From an uncultured bacterium (GTDB lineage Bacteria > Verrucomicrobiota > Kiritimatiellia > CAIKKV01 > CAIJXV01): DNA of 64,000 nt. The number at the start of each line of letters is the position of its first letter. Position 1 is the first letter of the stretch. Positions 43,330 through 52,832 of this stretch are shown here, in pieces. Under the pieces are notes generated by a model that was not told the DNA's origin, made no database searches, and saw only the letters and a program-made list of their open reading frames with translations. The stretch lies in assembly GCA_903824675.1 (NCBI GenBank), contig CAIJXV010000086.1, positions 46,700-110,699 on the forward strand. Reading direction: 5' to 3'. Both the position numbers and the translations under genes were made by a program.

Positions 43330-44091
43330 ATGGATCCCCTTCACGCACTAACCCTTCAGCGGGAATTTCTTAAGGATCATATCCGACAGGCGGTTGATTT
43401 CTCTCTCACTGAACAAGCCCGGGGTCTTCCTCCCCCACCATTGCAGAAACCCGTCCCGACGGGTGCATATCTAATCGATCTGCCGAAATCCACCGCATTA
43501 ACCTGCGCCCAATCCACCTCTTTATACGAAGCCATCAATAATCGCAGAAGTCGGCGAAAATTCACCGACCAGCCCTTGTCATTGGAAGAATTGGCATGGT
43601 TGCTCTGGGCCACTCAGGGGATACAGCGTGTATTCCGGGGCGGATCGGCCTTCCGTACCGTTCCTTCCGCAGGCGCACGCCATGCCTTTGAAACCTATCT
43701 GGCGTTGACGCGGGTGGAAGGGATTCCCCCGGCCCTTTACCGGTATCTGCCGGTTGATCACCAGCTGGTCAGAGAACGGGAAGTGCCGGATTTGGGTTCC
43801 CGCTGTGCGGAAGCCGCCCTGGATCAGGGTTTTGTTGCCGATGCCGCCGTCACCTTTATCTGGACCGCACTACCCCGCCGGATGGAATGGCGCTATGGCT
43901 TGGCCGCACACAAGGTCATCCTGTTGGATGCGGGACATGTCGGACAAAATCTCTATCTGGCGTGTGAAGCCATTCACGCCGGAACCTGTACGCTAGCGGC
44001 CTATGATCAGGATCAAATGGATACGCTGATTGGCGTGGATGGCGCCGAGGAATTCGCCGTTTATTTGGCACCCGTGGGGAAAGTCAAATAG
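43330..44091 (+). CDS. SagB/ThcOx-type nitroreductase-fold dehydrogenase
   Basis: A 253-residue FMN protein of the SagB/nitroreductase family: SLYEAINNRRSRRKFTDQPLSLEELAWLLWATQG, FRTVPSAGARHAFETYLAL, ALYRYLPVDHQLV, and DAGHVGQNLYLACEAIHAGTCTLAAYDQ. SagB-type enzymes oxidise azoline rings in modified peptides, but many single-domain members stand alone with unknown redox substrates. No cyclodehydratase or peptide precursor is nearby, so the function is open. ATG 43330 lies 17 bases after tRNA-Phe. Confidence 0.85.
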   Translation: MDPLHALTLQREFLKDHIRQAVDFSLTEQARGLPPPPLQKPVPTGAYLIDLPKSTALTCAQSTSLYEAINNRRSRRKFTDQPLSLEELAWLLWATQGIQRVFRGGSAFRTVPSAGARHAFETYLALTRVEGIPPALYRYLPVDHQLVREREVPDLGSRCAEAALDQGFVADAAVTFIWTALPRRMEWRYGLAAHKVILLDAGHVGQNLYLACEAIHAGTCTLAAYDQDQMDTLIGVDGAEEFAVYLAPVGKVK

Positions 44092-44108
44092 ACCCCGAAT
44101 GCTCGCCC

Positions 44109-44612
44109 TTATTTTTTTAAGGCAGCCAAAACCAGGGCATAGTCCGGTTCCTGCGCGATCTCTGGCACTTGTTCCGCCCAGATAATGTGATTGGCGGCAT
44201 CCAACACGAGCACGGCGCGACTCATCAACCCCGCCAATGGACCTTCTGCGATCTGAACCCCGTAAGCCTTGCCGAAATCCGGCGAGCGAAACGTGGAGAG
44301 TGTCACCACATTTTTCAAGGACTGGCTGTCACAAAAACGTTTTTGCGCAAAAGGCAAATCGGCCGAAATATTCAGAAGCAGGACACCGGATAACCGGGCG
44401 ACTTCATTATTGAACTTTTGGGCTGACACCGCGCAAACCGGAGTATCCAGGCTGGGCACAATGCTGATGATTTTTCGGAAACCGGAAAAATCATTCAGCG
44501 TGACATCCTTAAGATCGGCGCTTGTCAGTTTGAAAGCCGGGGCGACTGAACCCACCGCGGGAAGAGTTCCGACGGTCCGAAGTGGATTGCCTTTGAAGGT
44601 AATAACAGCCAT
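44109..44612 (-). CDS. tpx: Thiol peroxidase, Tpx-type peroxiredoxin
   Basis: A 167-residue atypical 2-Cys peroxiredoxin. Peroxidatic Cys60 is in SLDTPVCAVSAQKFN and resolving Cys94 in QKRFCDSQ. The TFKGNPLRTVGTLPAVGS start is typical of Tpx. It reduces hydroperoxides using thioredoxin. Convergent with the SagB-like gene. A GGAGA site precedes the ATG. Confidence 0.96.
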   Translation of the reverse strand: MAVITFKGNPLRTVGTLPAVGSVAPAFKLTSADLKDVTLNDFSGFRKIISIVPSLDTPVCAVSAQKFNNEVARLSGVLLLNISADLPFAQKRFCDSQSLKNVVTLSTFRSPDFGKAYGVQIAEGPLAGLMSRAVLVLDAANHIIWAEQVPEIAQEPDYALVLAALKK

Positions 44613-44649
44613 GAGAATATCTCCTGCTTGGGTTTTATACAGAGAAATA

Positions 44650-44724
44650 TGGTGGGCACTACAGGATTTGAACCTGTGACCTCTTGCGTGTGAAGCAAGC
44701 GCTCTCCCACTAAGCTAAGTGCCC
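44650..44724 (-). tRNA. tRNA-Val (CAC)
   Basis: Acceptor GGGCACT pairs with AGTGCCC. The anticodon stem CTTGC/GCAAG closes the loop TTCACAC with anticodon CAC. The T arm CAGGTTCAAATCCTG is regular. CCA is encoded at the 3' end (44652-44650). 75 bases. It lies between tpx and a secreted protein gene, about 37 bases upstream of the tpx start. Confidence 0.95.
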
Positions 44725-44796
44725 GCAAAAACTCTGAAACACTATCCATTCTTCCGCAGCAAAGCAAGCCCCGATTAAAGTCCTGCCATGGAATAA

Positions 44797-45438
44797 TCAG
44801 CGGGTACGGATTCCCAAAGACAGGAAAGGATCGTCATCATAGGTCGCCTCGGCAAAAAACCATAGATGCTCGGTCATTGGCATCAAGGCACCTAACGTCG
44901 CCACCAACCGAAAAGTATCCTCGGAGTCGTCCAATCCTTGTGGATATGTTGTGGAGGCCAGATTGAGTTCAGTAAAGTCTATTTTTGTATTGCGGTAATC
45001 GACCCCACTCCCCCCATAAACATAAAGTCCTTCGAAAACGGGATTACCGCTGGCGAGAAGAAGAAGGGTCCCTCCGGTATATTCATTCACATTACCGTTG
45101 AACCAATAGCCCGAAGCTCTTAACCCCAAGTCCACCGGCACATCGATCGGCAGGCAATAGATCAGGCCCGCCTGTACGGCAAGATCATCATCGTTTCGTT
45201 TGACATCCGCCATTCCTAAATCAACAAACAATCGCAAATCCTCCAAAACCCCAATGGTATCGCGAATGGCATAGCACTTCAGGTCCTCACTCATCATGGC
45301 ACCGGCCGTGAAATCGAGGTACCCCGTCTCGCGGGCTTCAAAAGACTCCGCCACCGGCAGTCCGAATTGCGCCCGAACCGGAACTGCCAAGATCAATAAT
45401 AAAAAGCCGATCGATGCGATACCTTTAAATGATTTCAT
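44797..45438 (-). CDS. Secreted barrel-like protein of unknown function
   Basis: A 213-residue protein with a signal peptide (MKSFKGIASIGFLLLILAVPVRA). The mature part alternates polar and hydrophobic residues and contains many aromatic and Gly positions (TGYLDFTAGAMMS, ASGYWFNGNVNEYTGGTLLLLASG, FRLVATLGALMPMTEHLWFFAEATY) and ends in SLGIRTR. This resembles a small outer-membrane beta-barrel of eight to ten strands, though the final residue is not the usual Phe. I do not recognise a family. A strong promoter precedes it. Confidence 0.75.
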   Translation of the reverse strand: MKSFKGIASIGFLLLILAVPVRAQFGLPVAESFEARETGYLDFTAGAMMSEDLKCYAIRDTIGVLEDLRLFVDLGMADVKRNDDDLAVQAGLIYCLPIDVPVDLGLRASGYWFNGNVNEYTGGTLLLLASGNPVFEGLYVYGGSGVDYRNTKIDFTELNLASTTYPQGLDDSEDTFRLVATLGALMPMTEHLWFFAEATYDDDPFLSLGIRTR

Positions 45439-45467
45439 CTTTTTTCCTTTATCAAGGGGTTGTCTTT

Positions 45468-45496
45468 ATTGTAACCAACTTACCGCAAGGGTCAAG
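45468..45496 (-). promoter_or_regulatory. Sigma70-type promoter of the secreted barrel-like protein gene
   Basis: On the minus strand TTGACC (45496-45491) and TACAAT (45473-45468) are 17 bases apart, upstream of the ATG at 45438 by about 30 bases. The ribosome site AAAGGAAAAAAG follows. Both boxes match consensus at five of six positions. Confidence 0.75.
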
Positions 45497-45570
45497 TCCT
45501 CTGAAAAAAAAGTTGCGTCCCTCTATTTTGCCGTTAATCTGTGCGGCAACCTTATATCAGGAGATTCCGG

Positions 45571-45981
45571 ATGAATGCATTGGAAGAAGGCACCACATTA
45601 CAACTCGATTTTGCCAAAATCGCCAAAATCGCCGCAAAATGTCCCGATGTCATTCCGGTGGCGGTACAAAACGCCGACACTCGCGAGATTATATTGATCG
45701 CCTATACCAATGCCACGGCTTTAACAAAAACAATCGACACCCGGACTGCAATTTTTTGGAGTACGTCCCGCAATGAGCTCTGGGAAAAAGGAAAAACCTC
45801 AGGCGAAACCTTTGAGGTGATCGAAATTCTCGTCAATTGCGAACAAAATTCACTGGTCTATACCGTTCGTCCCCGGCGGGGAGGGATCTGTCACACTAAA
45901 AACAAAACCGGCACTCCCCGGAATTGTTATTATCGTCGAATCAACCTGGTCAGTCAAACGCTGGAAAACATCGACCCTTAA
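45571..45981 (+). CDS. hisI: Phosphoribosyl-AMP cyclohydrolase
   Basis: A 136-residue HisI: IPVAVQNADTREIILIAYTNATALTKTIDT, FWSTSRNELWEKGKTSGETFEV, metal-binding cysteines in VNCEQNSLVYTV and GGICHTKN...NCYYR. It opens the adenine ring in the third step of histidine synthesis. CAGGAG stands before ATG 45571. It is separated from hisF/hisH, which are at 55.8-57.2 kb. Its TAA overlaps the stop of the convergent PUR gene. Confidence 0.95.
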   Translation: MNALEEGTTLQLDFAKIAKIAAKCPDVIPVAVQNADTREIILIAYTNATALTKTIDTRTAIFWSTSRNELWEKGKTSGETFEVIEILVNCEQNSLVYTVRPRRGGICHTKNKTGTPRNCYYRRINLVSQTLENIDP

Positions 45982-46229
45982 CGTCCGCTACTATCGCCAT
46001 CCGTCTCATAGTTTGACTCGATCGGGCCCGCTTCGGCATCGACCTTGATCATATTTTCGACAATGGCACGAATCGATTCCAGTCCGGTTGACGGGATGAT
46101 GATGGCATCCCGTCGCCCTCCCACATCCTCTGTGATCTTTAGAAACCGTCCCCGGGGATTCTGCCGAAGACTGAATGAAAAAAGTTTTCGCTCGACCTGA
46201 ACCTGCTCGGTTATCAGTTCAATATCCAC
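45978..46229 (-). CDS. PUR-alpha-like DNA/RNA-binding protein
   Basis: An 83-residue protein with one PUR repeat: ERKLFSFSLRQNPRGRFLKITEDVGGRRDAIIIPSTGL, matching bacterial Pur-alpha/DUF3276 proteins seen in Bacteroidota, spirochaetes and PVC bacteria. These form dimers that bind single-stranded DNA or RNA. GTG 46229 is preceded by GGGGAGG. The stop codon bases are shared with the convergent hisI stop. A near-consensus promoter lies about 75 bases upstream. Confidence 0.85.
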   Translation of the reverse strand: MDIELITEQVQVERKLFSFSLRQNPRGRFLKITEDVGGRRDAIIIPSTGLESIRAIVENMIKVDAEAGPIESNYETDGDSSGR

Positions 46230-46301
46230 AACACAGCCCTCCCCTGCAACACTACCATTCCGGATAGTTTTATCATTCTTTTCACATAATTTCCCTTTAA
46301 A

Positions 46302-46329
46302 ATAATACCAAACTCAAACCGTTTGTCAA
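46302..46329 (-). promoter_or_regulatory. Sigma70-type promoter of the PUR-domain gene
   Basis: Minus-strand TTGACA (46329-46324) and TATTAT (46307-46302) with a 16-base spacer, in an AT-rich stretch. The leader to the GTG start is about 65 bases and contains the strong GGGGAGG ribosome site. The divergent URO-D-family gene begins at 46452, so 46230-46451 is a bidirectional control region. Confidence 0.8.
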
Positions 46330-46451
46330 AAAGTGTTTTCTGGTGCATCCTTGAGGAACTGATGGGATTATTATATTGCTTTTGAGGTCGCGAATAAAGT
46401 AAAGGTGGCGACACCGTCACTACCAGAAGCTGCCATGTTAAGGGAGATCTC

Positions 46452-47513
46452 ATGCCAACACCTCGTGAAAACTTTTTGCGGACTTTGCGCCGCCAAGGGT
46501 TCGATTTTGTCCCTCTCGACCTTTCCCTTTGCCCGTCTCAGGTGGAGGCCTTCAAAAAACGTTTTGGCCACTCTGATTACGCCTCCTTTTTCAACTTGTC
46601 CCATCGCTGGGTGGAACTCCAACTGAACGCCGGATATGCCGATGCTGCTCGCTTGTACCCCCGGGAACGCTTGCCTGCCGATACCGTTTTCGATGTCTTT
46701 GGTGTCGGTCATTCGCACCAACCCGACTGCCACCACATGACGCGGATGCACCACCCCCTGGCGGGTGCGCTAAACCCCGATGAGATCCGGCATTTCCCGC
46801 TTCCCCACATCCCGCCAGAGGCGCAAACGCAACTGAACGAACGTGTCCTTAAGATTCATTCGCAAGGTCTTGCGGCGGCGGGTTCCATGGCCTGCACTAT
46901 TTGGGAAACCGCTTGGTATCTTCGCTCCATGGAGGATTTAATGGCGGACATGATGACAGATGACGAGGGCGCGGCCATCCATTTCGACCGCATCACGGAC
47001 TTGGCTTGCCGACGGATTGAGGCGTATGCCCGGGCGGGAACCGACCTGGTCATGCTCGGCGACGATATCGGCATGCAAAGCACCATCATGATGAGCGTCG
47101 AACTCTGGTCCACCTGGATCAAACCCCGCCTGGCACGGGTCATTGCAGCGGGACGGGCAATTAAGCCCGACCTGTTGATTTTTTATCATTCCTGCGGTTA
47201 TGTTCTGCCGTTCATCCCTCATCTCATCGACGCCGGAATTGACATCTTGAATCCGGTCCAACCCGAGTGCATGGCGTTTGACGAGGTGCTAAAGATCGCC
47301 GCCGGACGTCTGTCGTATTGGGGAACCATCGGCACGCAAACAACATTGCCCTTTGGCACAGTTCAAGATGTGCGGTCCGCAGTCCTGAAGAACTTGACCG
47401 CCTGTGGTGCGGCCGGGGGAATCGTCATTGCCCCAACCCACCTGGTTGAACCGGAAGTGCCCTGGGACAACCTGACTGCCCTGGCCGCTGCCGCCCGTGA
47501 ATTCAAACCGTGA
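46452..47513 (+). CDS. Uroporphyrinogen decarboxylase-family protein (probable methyltransferase)
   Basis: A 353-residue TIM-barrel protein of the URO-D superfamily: RENFLRTLRRQGFDFVP, DLVMLGDDIGMQSTIMMS, IFYHSCGYVLPFIPHLIDAGIDILNPVQPE, LSYWGTIGTQTTLPFGT. The HSCG motif resembles the zinc site of corrinoid-dependent methyltransferases (MtaA/CmuA group) rather than true HemE, and no haem genes are adjacent. PVC bacteria carry many such paralogues, often beside sugar-metabolism genes. The substrate is unknown. GGGAG precedes the ATG. The stop overlaps the tatD start by 4 bases. Confidence 0.85.
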   Translation: MPTPRENFLRTLRRQGFDFVPLDLSLCPSQVEAFKKRFGHSDYASFFNLSHRWVELQLNAGYADAARLYPRERLPADTVFDVFGVGHSHQPDCHHMTRMHHPLAGALNPDEIRHFPLPHIPPEAQTQLNERVLKIHSQGLAAAGSMACTIWETAWYLRSMEDLMADMMTDDEGAAIHFDRITDLACRRIEAYARAGTDLVMLGDDIGMQSTIMMSVELWSTWIKPRLARVIAAGRAIKPDLLIFYHSCGYVLPFIPHLIDAGIDILNPVQPECMAFDEVLKIAAGRLSYWGTIGTQTTLPFGTVQDVRSAVLKNLTACGAAGGIVIAPTHLVEPEVPWDNLTALAAAAREFKP

Positions 47514-48304
47514 CCACCTGCTTTGATACCCATGCGCATCTATCGGTGGACGAAGCGCCGCAACTCGTGCAACGAGCCCGGCAGGCCGGGGTTTGTCGCC
47601 TGATTGCGGTGGGTGGCGCGCCAGAAGAAAACCAAGTTGCCTTCGATCTTGCCGGCCGCTTCCCTGAATCGATTCGGGCCGCAATCGGCTATGACCGCTA
47701 TCGCGCAACCCAGGCCGATGATCCATCGCTCCTCACCGCTTTGTTTACATCGCCCGACGCCTCCAGAATTCGGGCCGTGGGAGAAATCGGGTTGGACCTC
47801 CACCACGCTCCCGATACAGCCCAGCCGCAAACGATCCTGTTCGCGACCATGCTGGCGCTGGCCCGCTCCGTCCTCCGCCCGGTGATTGTCCATAGCCGCG
47901 AGGCTGACCAGGTGACCTTGGATCATTTACGGGAGCATGTGCGCCAATGGGCTGGACCCGCCGATCGAGTGGGCGTTCTGCACTGTTTTACGGGAACCGA
48001 AGCTTTTGCGCGAAAGGTACTCGATCTCGGTTTTTATCTGAGTTTCAGCGGAATCGTGACCTTTGCCAATGCCATCCCGTTACGCCAAGTGGCAGCCGGG
48101 ATTCCCTCTGATCGGCTGTTAGTTGAGACCGACTCGCCGTACCTGACACCCGTTCCCTTGCGAGGTCAAAAAAATGAGCCCGCCTTTCTGCCGCATGTCA
48201 TTCGCTGTCTAGCCAAGATCCGGGACACCCCGGAAGAGGACCTGTGCCGGGTGACCACTCTCAATGCAGAAAGATTGTTCGGATGGGAAGAGCGGGGTCA
48301 TTGA
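47510..48304 (+). CDS. TatD-family metal-dependent hydrolase (DNase)
   Basis: A 264-residue TIM-barrel with metal ligands in FDTHAHLSVDE, AVGEIGLDLHH, IVHSREAD, LHCFTGT and VETDSPYLTPVPLRGQKNEPAFLPHV. Members act as 3'-5' exonucleases or D-aminoacyl-tRNA hydrolase-like enzymes. The GTG start overlaps the stop of the URO-D-family gene as GTGA. Its stop ends exactly where the tRNA-Lys gene begins on the opposite strand. Confidence 0.93.
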   Translation: MTTCFDTHAHLSVDEAPQLVQRARQAGVCRLIAVGGAPEENQVAFDLAGRFPESIRAAIGYDRYRATQADDPSLLTALFTSPDASRIRAVGEIGLDLHHAPDTAQPQTILFATMLALARSVLRPVIVHSREADQVTLDHLREHVRQWAGPADRVGVLHCFTGTEAFARKVLDLGFYLSFSGIVTFANAIPLRQVAAGIPSDRLLVETDSPYLTPVPLRGQKNEPAFLPHVIRCLAKIRDTPEEDLCRVTTLNAERLFGWEERGH

Positions 48305-48381
48305 TGGTAGGCCGTCTGGGAGTCGAACCCAGGACCCCGTGATTAAAAGTCACGTGCTCTAACCAACTGAGCTAACGGCCC
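48305..48381 (-). tRNA. tRNA-Lys (TTT)
   Basis: Acceptor GGGCCGT pairs with ACGGCCT (one G-T pair). Anticodon stem CGTGA/TCACG closes the loop CTTTTAA with anticodon TTT. T arm CTGGGTTCGACTCCCAG is regular. CCA is encoded (48307-48305). 77 bases. It abuts the tatD stop tail to tail. Confidence 0.96.
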
Positions 48382-48413
48382 GAACGATGTCCTTTGAGGA
48401 ACAAAGGTGGCTG

Positions 48414-48442
48414 AATGTACGGGAAATGAGCGTCCGTGTCAA
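48414..48442 (-). promoter_or_regulatory. Sigma70-type promoter of tRNA-Lys
   Basis: Minus-strand TTGACA (48442-48437), a 17-base spacer and TACATT (48419-48414), about 33 bases before the first tRNA base at 48381. This fits a strong stable-RNA promoter with a short leader. Confidence 0.78.
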
Positions 48443-48551
48443 TTCGCAACCGCAAAAAACAAGTTTATTCGCATCCCGGTTCCTGTTAGGATCCCCTGCC
48501 AATTCGTTTCCATAACGGGACACGGCGGACAATTCGGACAAGGAATCCAAA

Positions 48552-51500
48552 GTGAATTTATTTGTTTTAAAAGGCCCCGACACCCTTTCTTCAACTCGCC
48601 ATGAAAAACTTCTGGCGGCACTTCGCCTGGCAGCGCCAACGCTTGACGTCCAACAGGTCGAAGCGCATGCGGTATATTTTCTGGAGACCGAATCCCGTCT
48701 GGACGGAGCTTTGCGCACCCGGGTATTTGATTTGCTCGACGCCACAGATTTAATCCAGCCGGTCTTTTTAGATGGTTTTATGGTCACCCCGCGTATCGGA
48801 ACCCTCTCCCCCTGGGCCTCCAAGGCACTGGATATTTTTCACAATTGCGGATTAATTGAAATCACCCGTCTCGAACACGGCCTTCATTATCGTCTCCTGG
48901 ATGCCCAACACCGGGCGATTACCCTCGAACGATTAAAGCCCTTGCTTCCCTTGCTCCATGACCGGATGATTGAAGGGGTATATACCGATTTGGGACGCCA
49001 TTTTCAGCACCCCTCGCCGGCCCCCTTTAAATCGGTGGATCTACTGACTGGAGGGCGTGCTGCCCTTGAATCCGCCAACACCAACTGGGGACTCGCGTTA
49101 AGTCCGGATGAAATTGAATACCTGACCGACGCCTATCGGCGGATCAACCGTAACCCCACCGATGTCGAATTGGTCATGTTCGGACAGGTGAACTCCGAGC
49201 ATTGTCGCCACAAGATATTCAAGTCCGATTGGATCATCGACGGGAAGCCCATGCCCATGGGATTGTTTGCCATGATATGCGAAACTCATCGCCGACAACC
49301 CCGCGGAACCCTCCTCGCCTATAGCGACAACTCCAGCGTCATCGAAGGGTTCGCCGCCCGATGGTTTGAAGTCGAACAGAAGACCGGTTTTCGGTATGCC
49401 TGGCATCCTGAAACCATCGATATTCTGATGAAGGTTGAAACCCACAATCACCCCACCGCAATCGCCCCCTATCCCGGGGCCGCCACTGGAGTCGGTGGCG
49501 AAATTCGGGACGAGGGCGCCACCGGCATCGGCGGACGGACCAAGGCTGGACTTGCCGCCTTCATGGTGTCCCATCTGCGTGTTCCCGATTTCAGCATGCC
49601 GTGGGAAATGCCCCAGCGAGATGGATTCCCTTCACGGCTGGCCGCTCCTCTCGACATCATGACCGATGGCCCCCTGGGGGGTGCCCGGTTCGGAAATGAA
49701 TTCGGACGCCCTCAGTTGTTAGGGCTGTTCCGAACCTACGAGGAATTTCATAACGGACGCTGGCGCGGTTACCACAAGCCGATCATGGCCGCCGGCGGTC
49801 TGGGAAATATCAAACGCAGGCATGTCGCCAAAAAAGAAATCGCTCCCGGCGCACAAATTGTTCAGATCGGGGGCCCAGCCCTGCGCATCGGGCTCGGGGG
49901 GGGGGCCGCCTCCTCAATGGATAGCGGCCGCAATGCCGAAAATCTTGATTTTGACTCGGTTCAGCGGGATAACGCAGAAATCCAACGCAGATGTCAGGAG
50001 GTCATCAATGCGTGTATCGCCCTCGATGACGAAAACCCCATTCTCAGCATCCATGATATCGGCGCCGGCGGCCTTTCCAATGGATGTCCCGAACTCGTAG
50101 CTGAAACGGGCGGACGTTTCCGGCTCCGCGCTATTCCCAATGAGGAAAAAGCGATGAGCCCGATGGAAATCTGGTGTTGTGAAGCGCAGGAACGTTATGT
50201 CCTGGCCATCGACCGCGCCCGGATAGACCGGTTCCTGGGCTTATGTGAACGAGAACGTTGCCCGGCGCATGTCATTGGCGAAGCCACCTCGGATGGCCGG
50301 TTGACCCTGCACGATGACGTCTTCGGCAATGATCCCATCGATATCGAACTCCAAATTATTCTGGGCAAGCCCCCCCGCATGCTCCGCCAGGTTGAGCACC
50401 TGCATGAATCGCATGCCGCGTTGAACTTTTCTGGCATCGCCTTAGCCGACGCCATGACCCGAGTTTTGCAATTCCCCGCCGTGGCGAATAAAACCTTCCT
50501 GATCACCATCGCTGATCGTTCCATTACCGGAATGGTTGCCCGAGATCAAATGGTCGGACCCTATCAGACGCCCATCGCGGATGTTGCCGTGACCGCCTCT
50601 TCGCCCGAAGCCGACACGGGAGAGGCCATGTCGCTGGGAGAACGTACCCCCATTGCCCTGATATCCGGTCCGGCCTCGGGACGGATGGCCATCGGGGAAG
50701 CCATCACCAACCTTTGCGCGGCCAACTTCGGTTCATTAATGGGAGTCAAACTCTCGGCCAATTGGATGTGTGCCTGCGGCGAACCCGGCGAAGACGCCGC
50801 GCTTTATGATACGGTCCGGACTGTTGCGCTTGAACTTTGCCCGGAACTGGGATTATCCATCCCCGTCGGCAAGGATTCTCTTTCCATGCGGACCGTCTGG
50901 CAGGGGCCGGATGGACTTGATCACAAAATGGTGGCCCCGCTGAGTCTCTTGATTACAGCCTTCGCTCCTGTCTCCAATGTCCGAAAAACATGTACCCCGG
51001 ATCTAAAACCCGATCCAGACACGGTCCTGGTCCTGATCGATCTGGGGCGATGCAAAAACCGTCTGGGGGCCTCAACTCTTGCCCAGGTCTTTAATCAAGT
51101 CGGCACTGAACCGGCTGATCTCGACTACCCATCCGACCTTGTTCACTTCACACACGCGGTCCAAACACTCCTCGATCGAGAACTGTTATTAGCTTACCAC
51201 GACCGCTCTGACGGCGGCCTGCTGGTTACCTTGGCCGAAATGGCCTTTGGCGGACGGCGGGGGCTGCAGATCAACCTCGACGGATTGGGAATCGACCCTC
51301 TCTCCATTCTGTTTTCTGAAGAATTGGGAGCCGTCCTTCAAATTCGCGCTGCCGATCTCCCAACAGTACTGGCCGTTATTAATGAGCACCAGATGCAGGA
51401 TTTGACGCACCTCATCGGCGCACCTACTATTGCAGCCCGGCTTGAACTGAAATGGGACCATCAAACGATCTTTTCAGAATCAGTGACCCGATTAAATCGA

Positions 51501-52433
51501 TTCTGGTCAGAATTAACCTATCGCATGCAGTCCCGACGCGACAACGCTGAGTGCGCGCAAGAAGAATATGACAATCTTCTGGATGAACAGGATCCGGGAT
51601 TGACGGTTAAACGCACCTTCACTCCGGCCTTTCCTGCAATCCATTCGGCCTCCCGGCCCCGAATGGCGGTTTTTCGCGAACAGGGTATCAACGGGCAGGT
51701 TGAAATGGCGGCGGCTTTCGATGCTGCCGGCTTCGAAACATTCGATGTCCACATGACCGATCTTCTATCCGGCCGGGTTCAACTCGACACCTTTGCCGGT
51801 TTAGTTGCCTGTGGCGGATTTTCCTATGGCGACGTATTGGGCGCTGGATCCGGCTGGGCCAAGTCGATTCTTTTTAATCCCGCATTATACGATGCCTTCG
51901 CCGCCTTTTTCGCAAGACCCGACACTTTTGCATTGGGGGTCTGTAACGGCTGCCAAATGTTGGCACAACTTAAGCCCATCATCCCCGGCGCTGCAAATTG
52001 GCCGCGGTTTATTCAAAATAAATCCGAACGATTCGAAGCCCGCTTGGTGAATGTGGAAGTTCTGGCCTCTCCTTCAATTCTGCTCAAAGGCATGGCGGGG
52101 TCGCATCTGCCCATTCCTGTTGCTCATGGCGAAGGTTTTTCTGCGTTTGAATCAGAGGGCGCGCGTAACGCCTGTCAAAATCAAGGATTGCTTTCGATGC
52201 GGTACGTGGATCCCTATGGCAAGCCGACCGTGCGTTACCCTTGGAATCCCAATGGATCTCCATCAGGAATCACCGGCATCACCACGCCGGATGGGCGGGT
52301 CACGATTATGATGCCCCACCCCGAACGCGCCTATTTAGCGCGTCAGCTTTCATACCTGCCCCGGGATTGGGCCTTCCGCGAAGGACCGTGGGCCGAACTC
52401 TTCATCAATGCCCGCCGTTTCGTCAGCGGTTGA
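48552..52433 (+). CDS. purL: Phosphoribosylformylglycinamidine synthase, large single-chain form
   Basis: A 1293-residue FGAM synthase. The N-terminal PurS-like domain and linker are followed by two AIR-synthase-type halves ([59 protein letters not shown]) and a C-terminal class I glutaminase with the Cys in [10 protein letters not shown], the HGEGFSAFE region and His/Glu in MPHPERA. It catalyses the fourth step of purine synthesis. This is the long proteobacteria/eukaryote-type PurL; purQ/purS are therefore not needed. The GTG start has AAGGA upstream. A run of ten G occurs in codons for the GLGGGAASS motif. Confidence 0.97.
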   Translation: MNLFVLKGPDTLSSTRHEKLLAALRLAAPTLDVQQVEAHAVYFLETESRLDGALRTRVFDLLDATDLIQPVFLDGFMVTPRIGTLSPWASKALDIFHNCGLIEITRLEHGLHYRLLDAQHRAITLERLKPLLPLLHDRMIEGVYTDLGRHFQHPSPAPFKSVDLLTGGRAALESANTNWGLALSPDEIEYLTDAYRRINRNPTDVELVMFGQVNSEHCRHKIFKSDWIIDGKPMPMGLFAMICETHRRQPRGTLLAYSDNSSVIEGFAARWFEVEQKTGFRYAWHPETIDILMKVETHNHPTAIAPYPGAATGVGGEIRDEGATGIGGRTKAGLAAFMVSHLRVPDFSMPWEMPQRDGFPSRLAAPLDIMTDGPLGGARFGNEFGRPQLLGLFRTYEEFHNGRWRGYHKPIMAAGGLGNIKRRHVAKKEIAPGAQIVQIGGPALRIGLGGGAASSMDSGRNAENLDFDSVQRDNAEIQRRCQEVINACIALDDENPILSIHDIGAGGLSNGCPELVAETGGRFRLRAIPNEEKAMSPMEIWCCEAQERYVLAIDRARIDRFLGLCERERCPAHVIGEATSDGRLTLHDDVFGNDPIDIELQIILGKPPRMLRQVEHLHESHAALNFSGIALADAMTRVLQFPAVANKTFLITIADRSITGMVARDQMVGPYQTPIADVAVTASSPEADTGEAMSLGERTPIALISGPASGRMAIGEAITNLCAANFGSLMGVKLSANWMCACGEPGEDAALYDTVRTVALELCPELGLSIPVGKDSLSMRTVWQGPDGLDHKMVAPLSLLITAFAPVSNVRKTCTPDLKPDPDTVLVLIDLGRCKNRLGASTLAQVFNQVGTEPADLDYPSDLVHFTHAVQTLLDRELLLAYHDRSDGGLLVTLAEMAFGGRRGLQINLDGLGIDPLSILFSEELGAVLQIRAADLPTVLAVINEHQMQDLTHLIGAPTIAARLELKWDHQTIFSESVTRLNRFWSELTYRMQSRRDNAECAQEEYDNLLDEQDPGLTVKRTFTPAFPAIHSASRPRMAVFREQGINGQVEMAAAFDAAGFETFDVHMTDLLSGRVQLDTFAGLVACGGFSYGDVLGAGSGWAKSILFNPALYDAFAAFFARPDTFALGVCNGCQMLAQLKPIIPGAANWPRFIQNKSERFEARLVNVEVLASPSILLKGMAGSHLPIPVAHGEGFSAFESEGARNACQNQGLLSMRYVDPYGKPTVRYPWNPNGSPSGITGITTPDGRVTIMMPHPERAYLARQLSYLPRDWAFREGPWAELFINARRFVSG

Positions 52434-52832
52434 TCCTGTCGGCAATATCAACCGGGCGATCCTTCGACTTGGCGGATTTAACCCTGCTCCCCACAGATCC
52501 GGACAAGTAAGCCTTGATCTCCGATATGGGGCGGGCCTCCCCCCTCTCCCCCCCCCCCGATCATCGCGTAATCTCCGCGTGGCGGCGGTCACGACCTGTT
52601 CGAGCCGCGGGAAGACGGCTCGCGAAAACGCTCGCCCTTCTGCAAACGTCAAACTATACCCGATGGATGCACTCCTCAGAAGGGCGAGACTCTGGCGAGC
52701 CGCGAGGACCAGGGTTGATACAGGTGGTCGCCATTCGCCGATGCGCACTTGGGCGATGATTGGGGATGCCGCTTAGAAGTTGTGACACGGGTCCCTTTAT
52801 TGTAAAATACAAGTATACGAGGGTTACCCAAC
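52434..52832. other. Non-coding 399-base region between purL and msrBA
   Basis: No convincing gene is present; open frames here have no protein-like pattern. It contains an 11-base C run at 52548-52558, a long interrupted inverted repeat at 52616-52702, several short GC-rich repeats, and the AT-rich leader of the following gene with the small palindrome TTGTAAAATACAA. The GC-rich part may be a dispersed intergenic repeat or a structured RNA. Confidence 0.6.
52616..52702. repeat. Long interrupted inverted repeat
   Basis: CGGCTCGC at 52616-52623 matches GCGAGCCG at 52695-52702, and CTCGCCCTTCTG at 52631-52642 matches CAGAAGGGCGAG at 52677-52688. The two arms are separated by a 7-base mismatch bubble on one side and 6 on the other, with a 34-base loop. 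Twenty base pairs in total. It may end purL transcription in the form of a stable hairpin, but no T-tract follows; a mobile repeat unit is the alternative. Confidence 0.65.

Noticed and set aside
43330..44091. Azole-modified peptide (SagB) gene cluster
   Set aside because: No cyclodehydratase, precursor peptide or transporter nearby; the gene stands alone.
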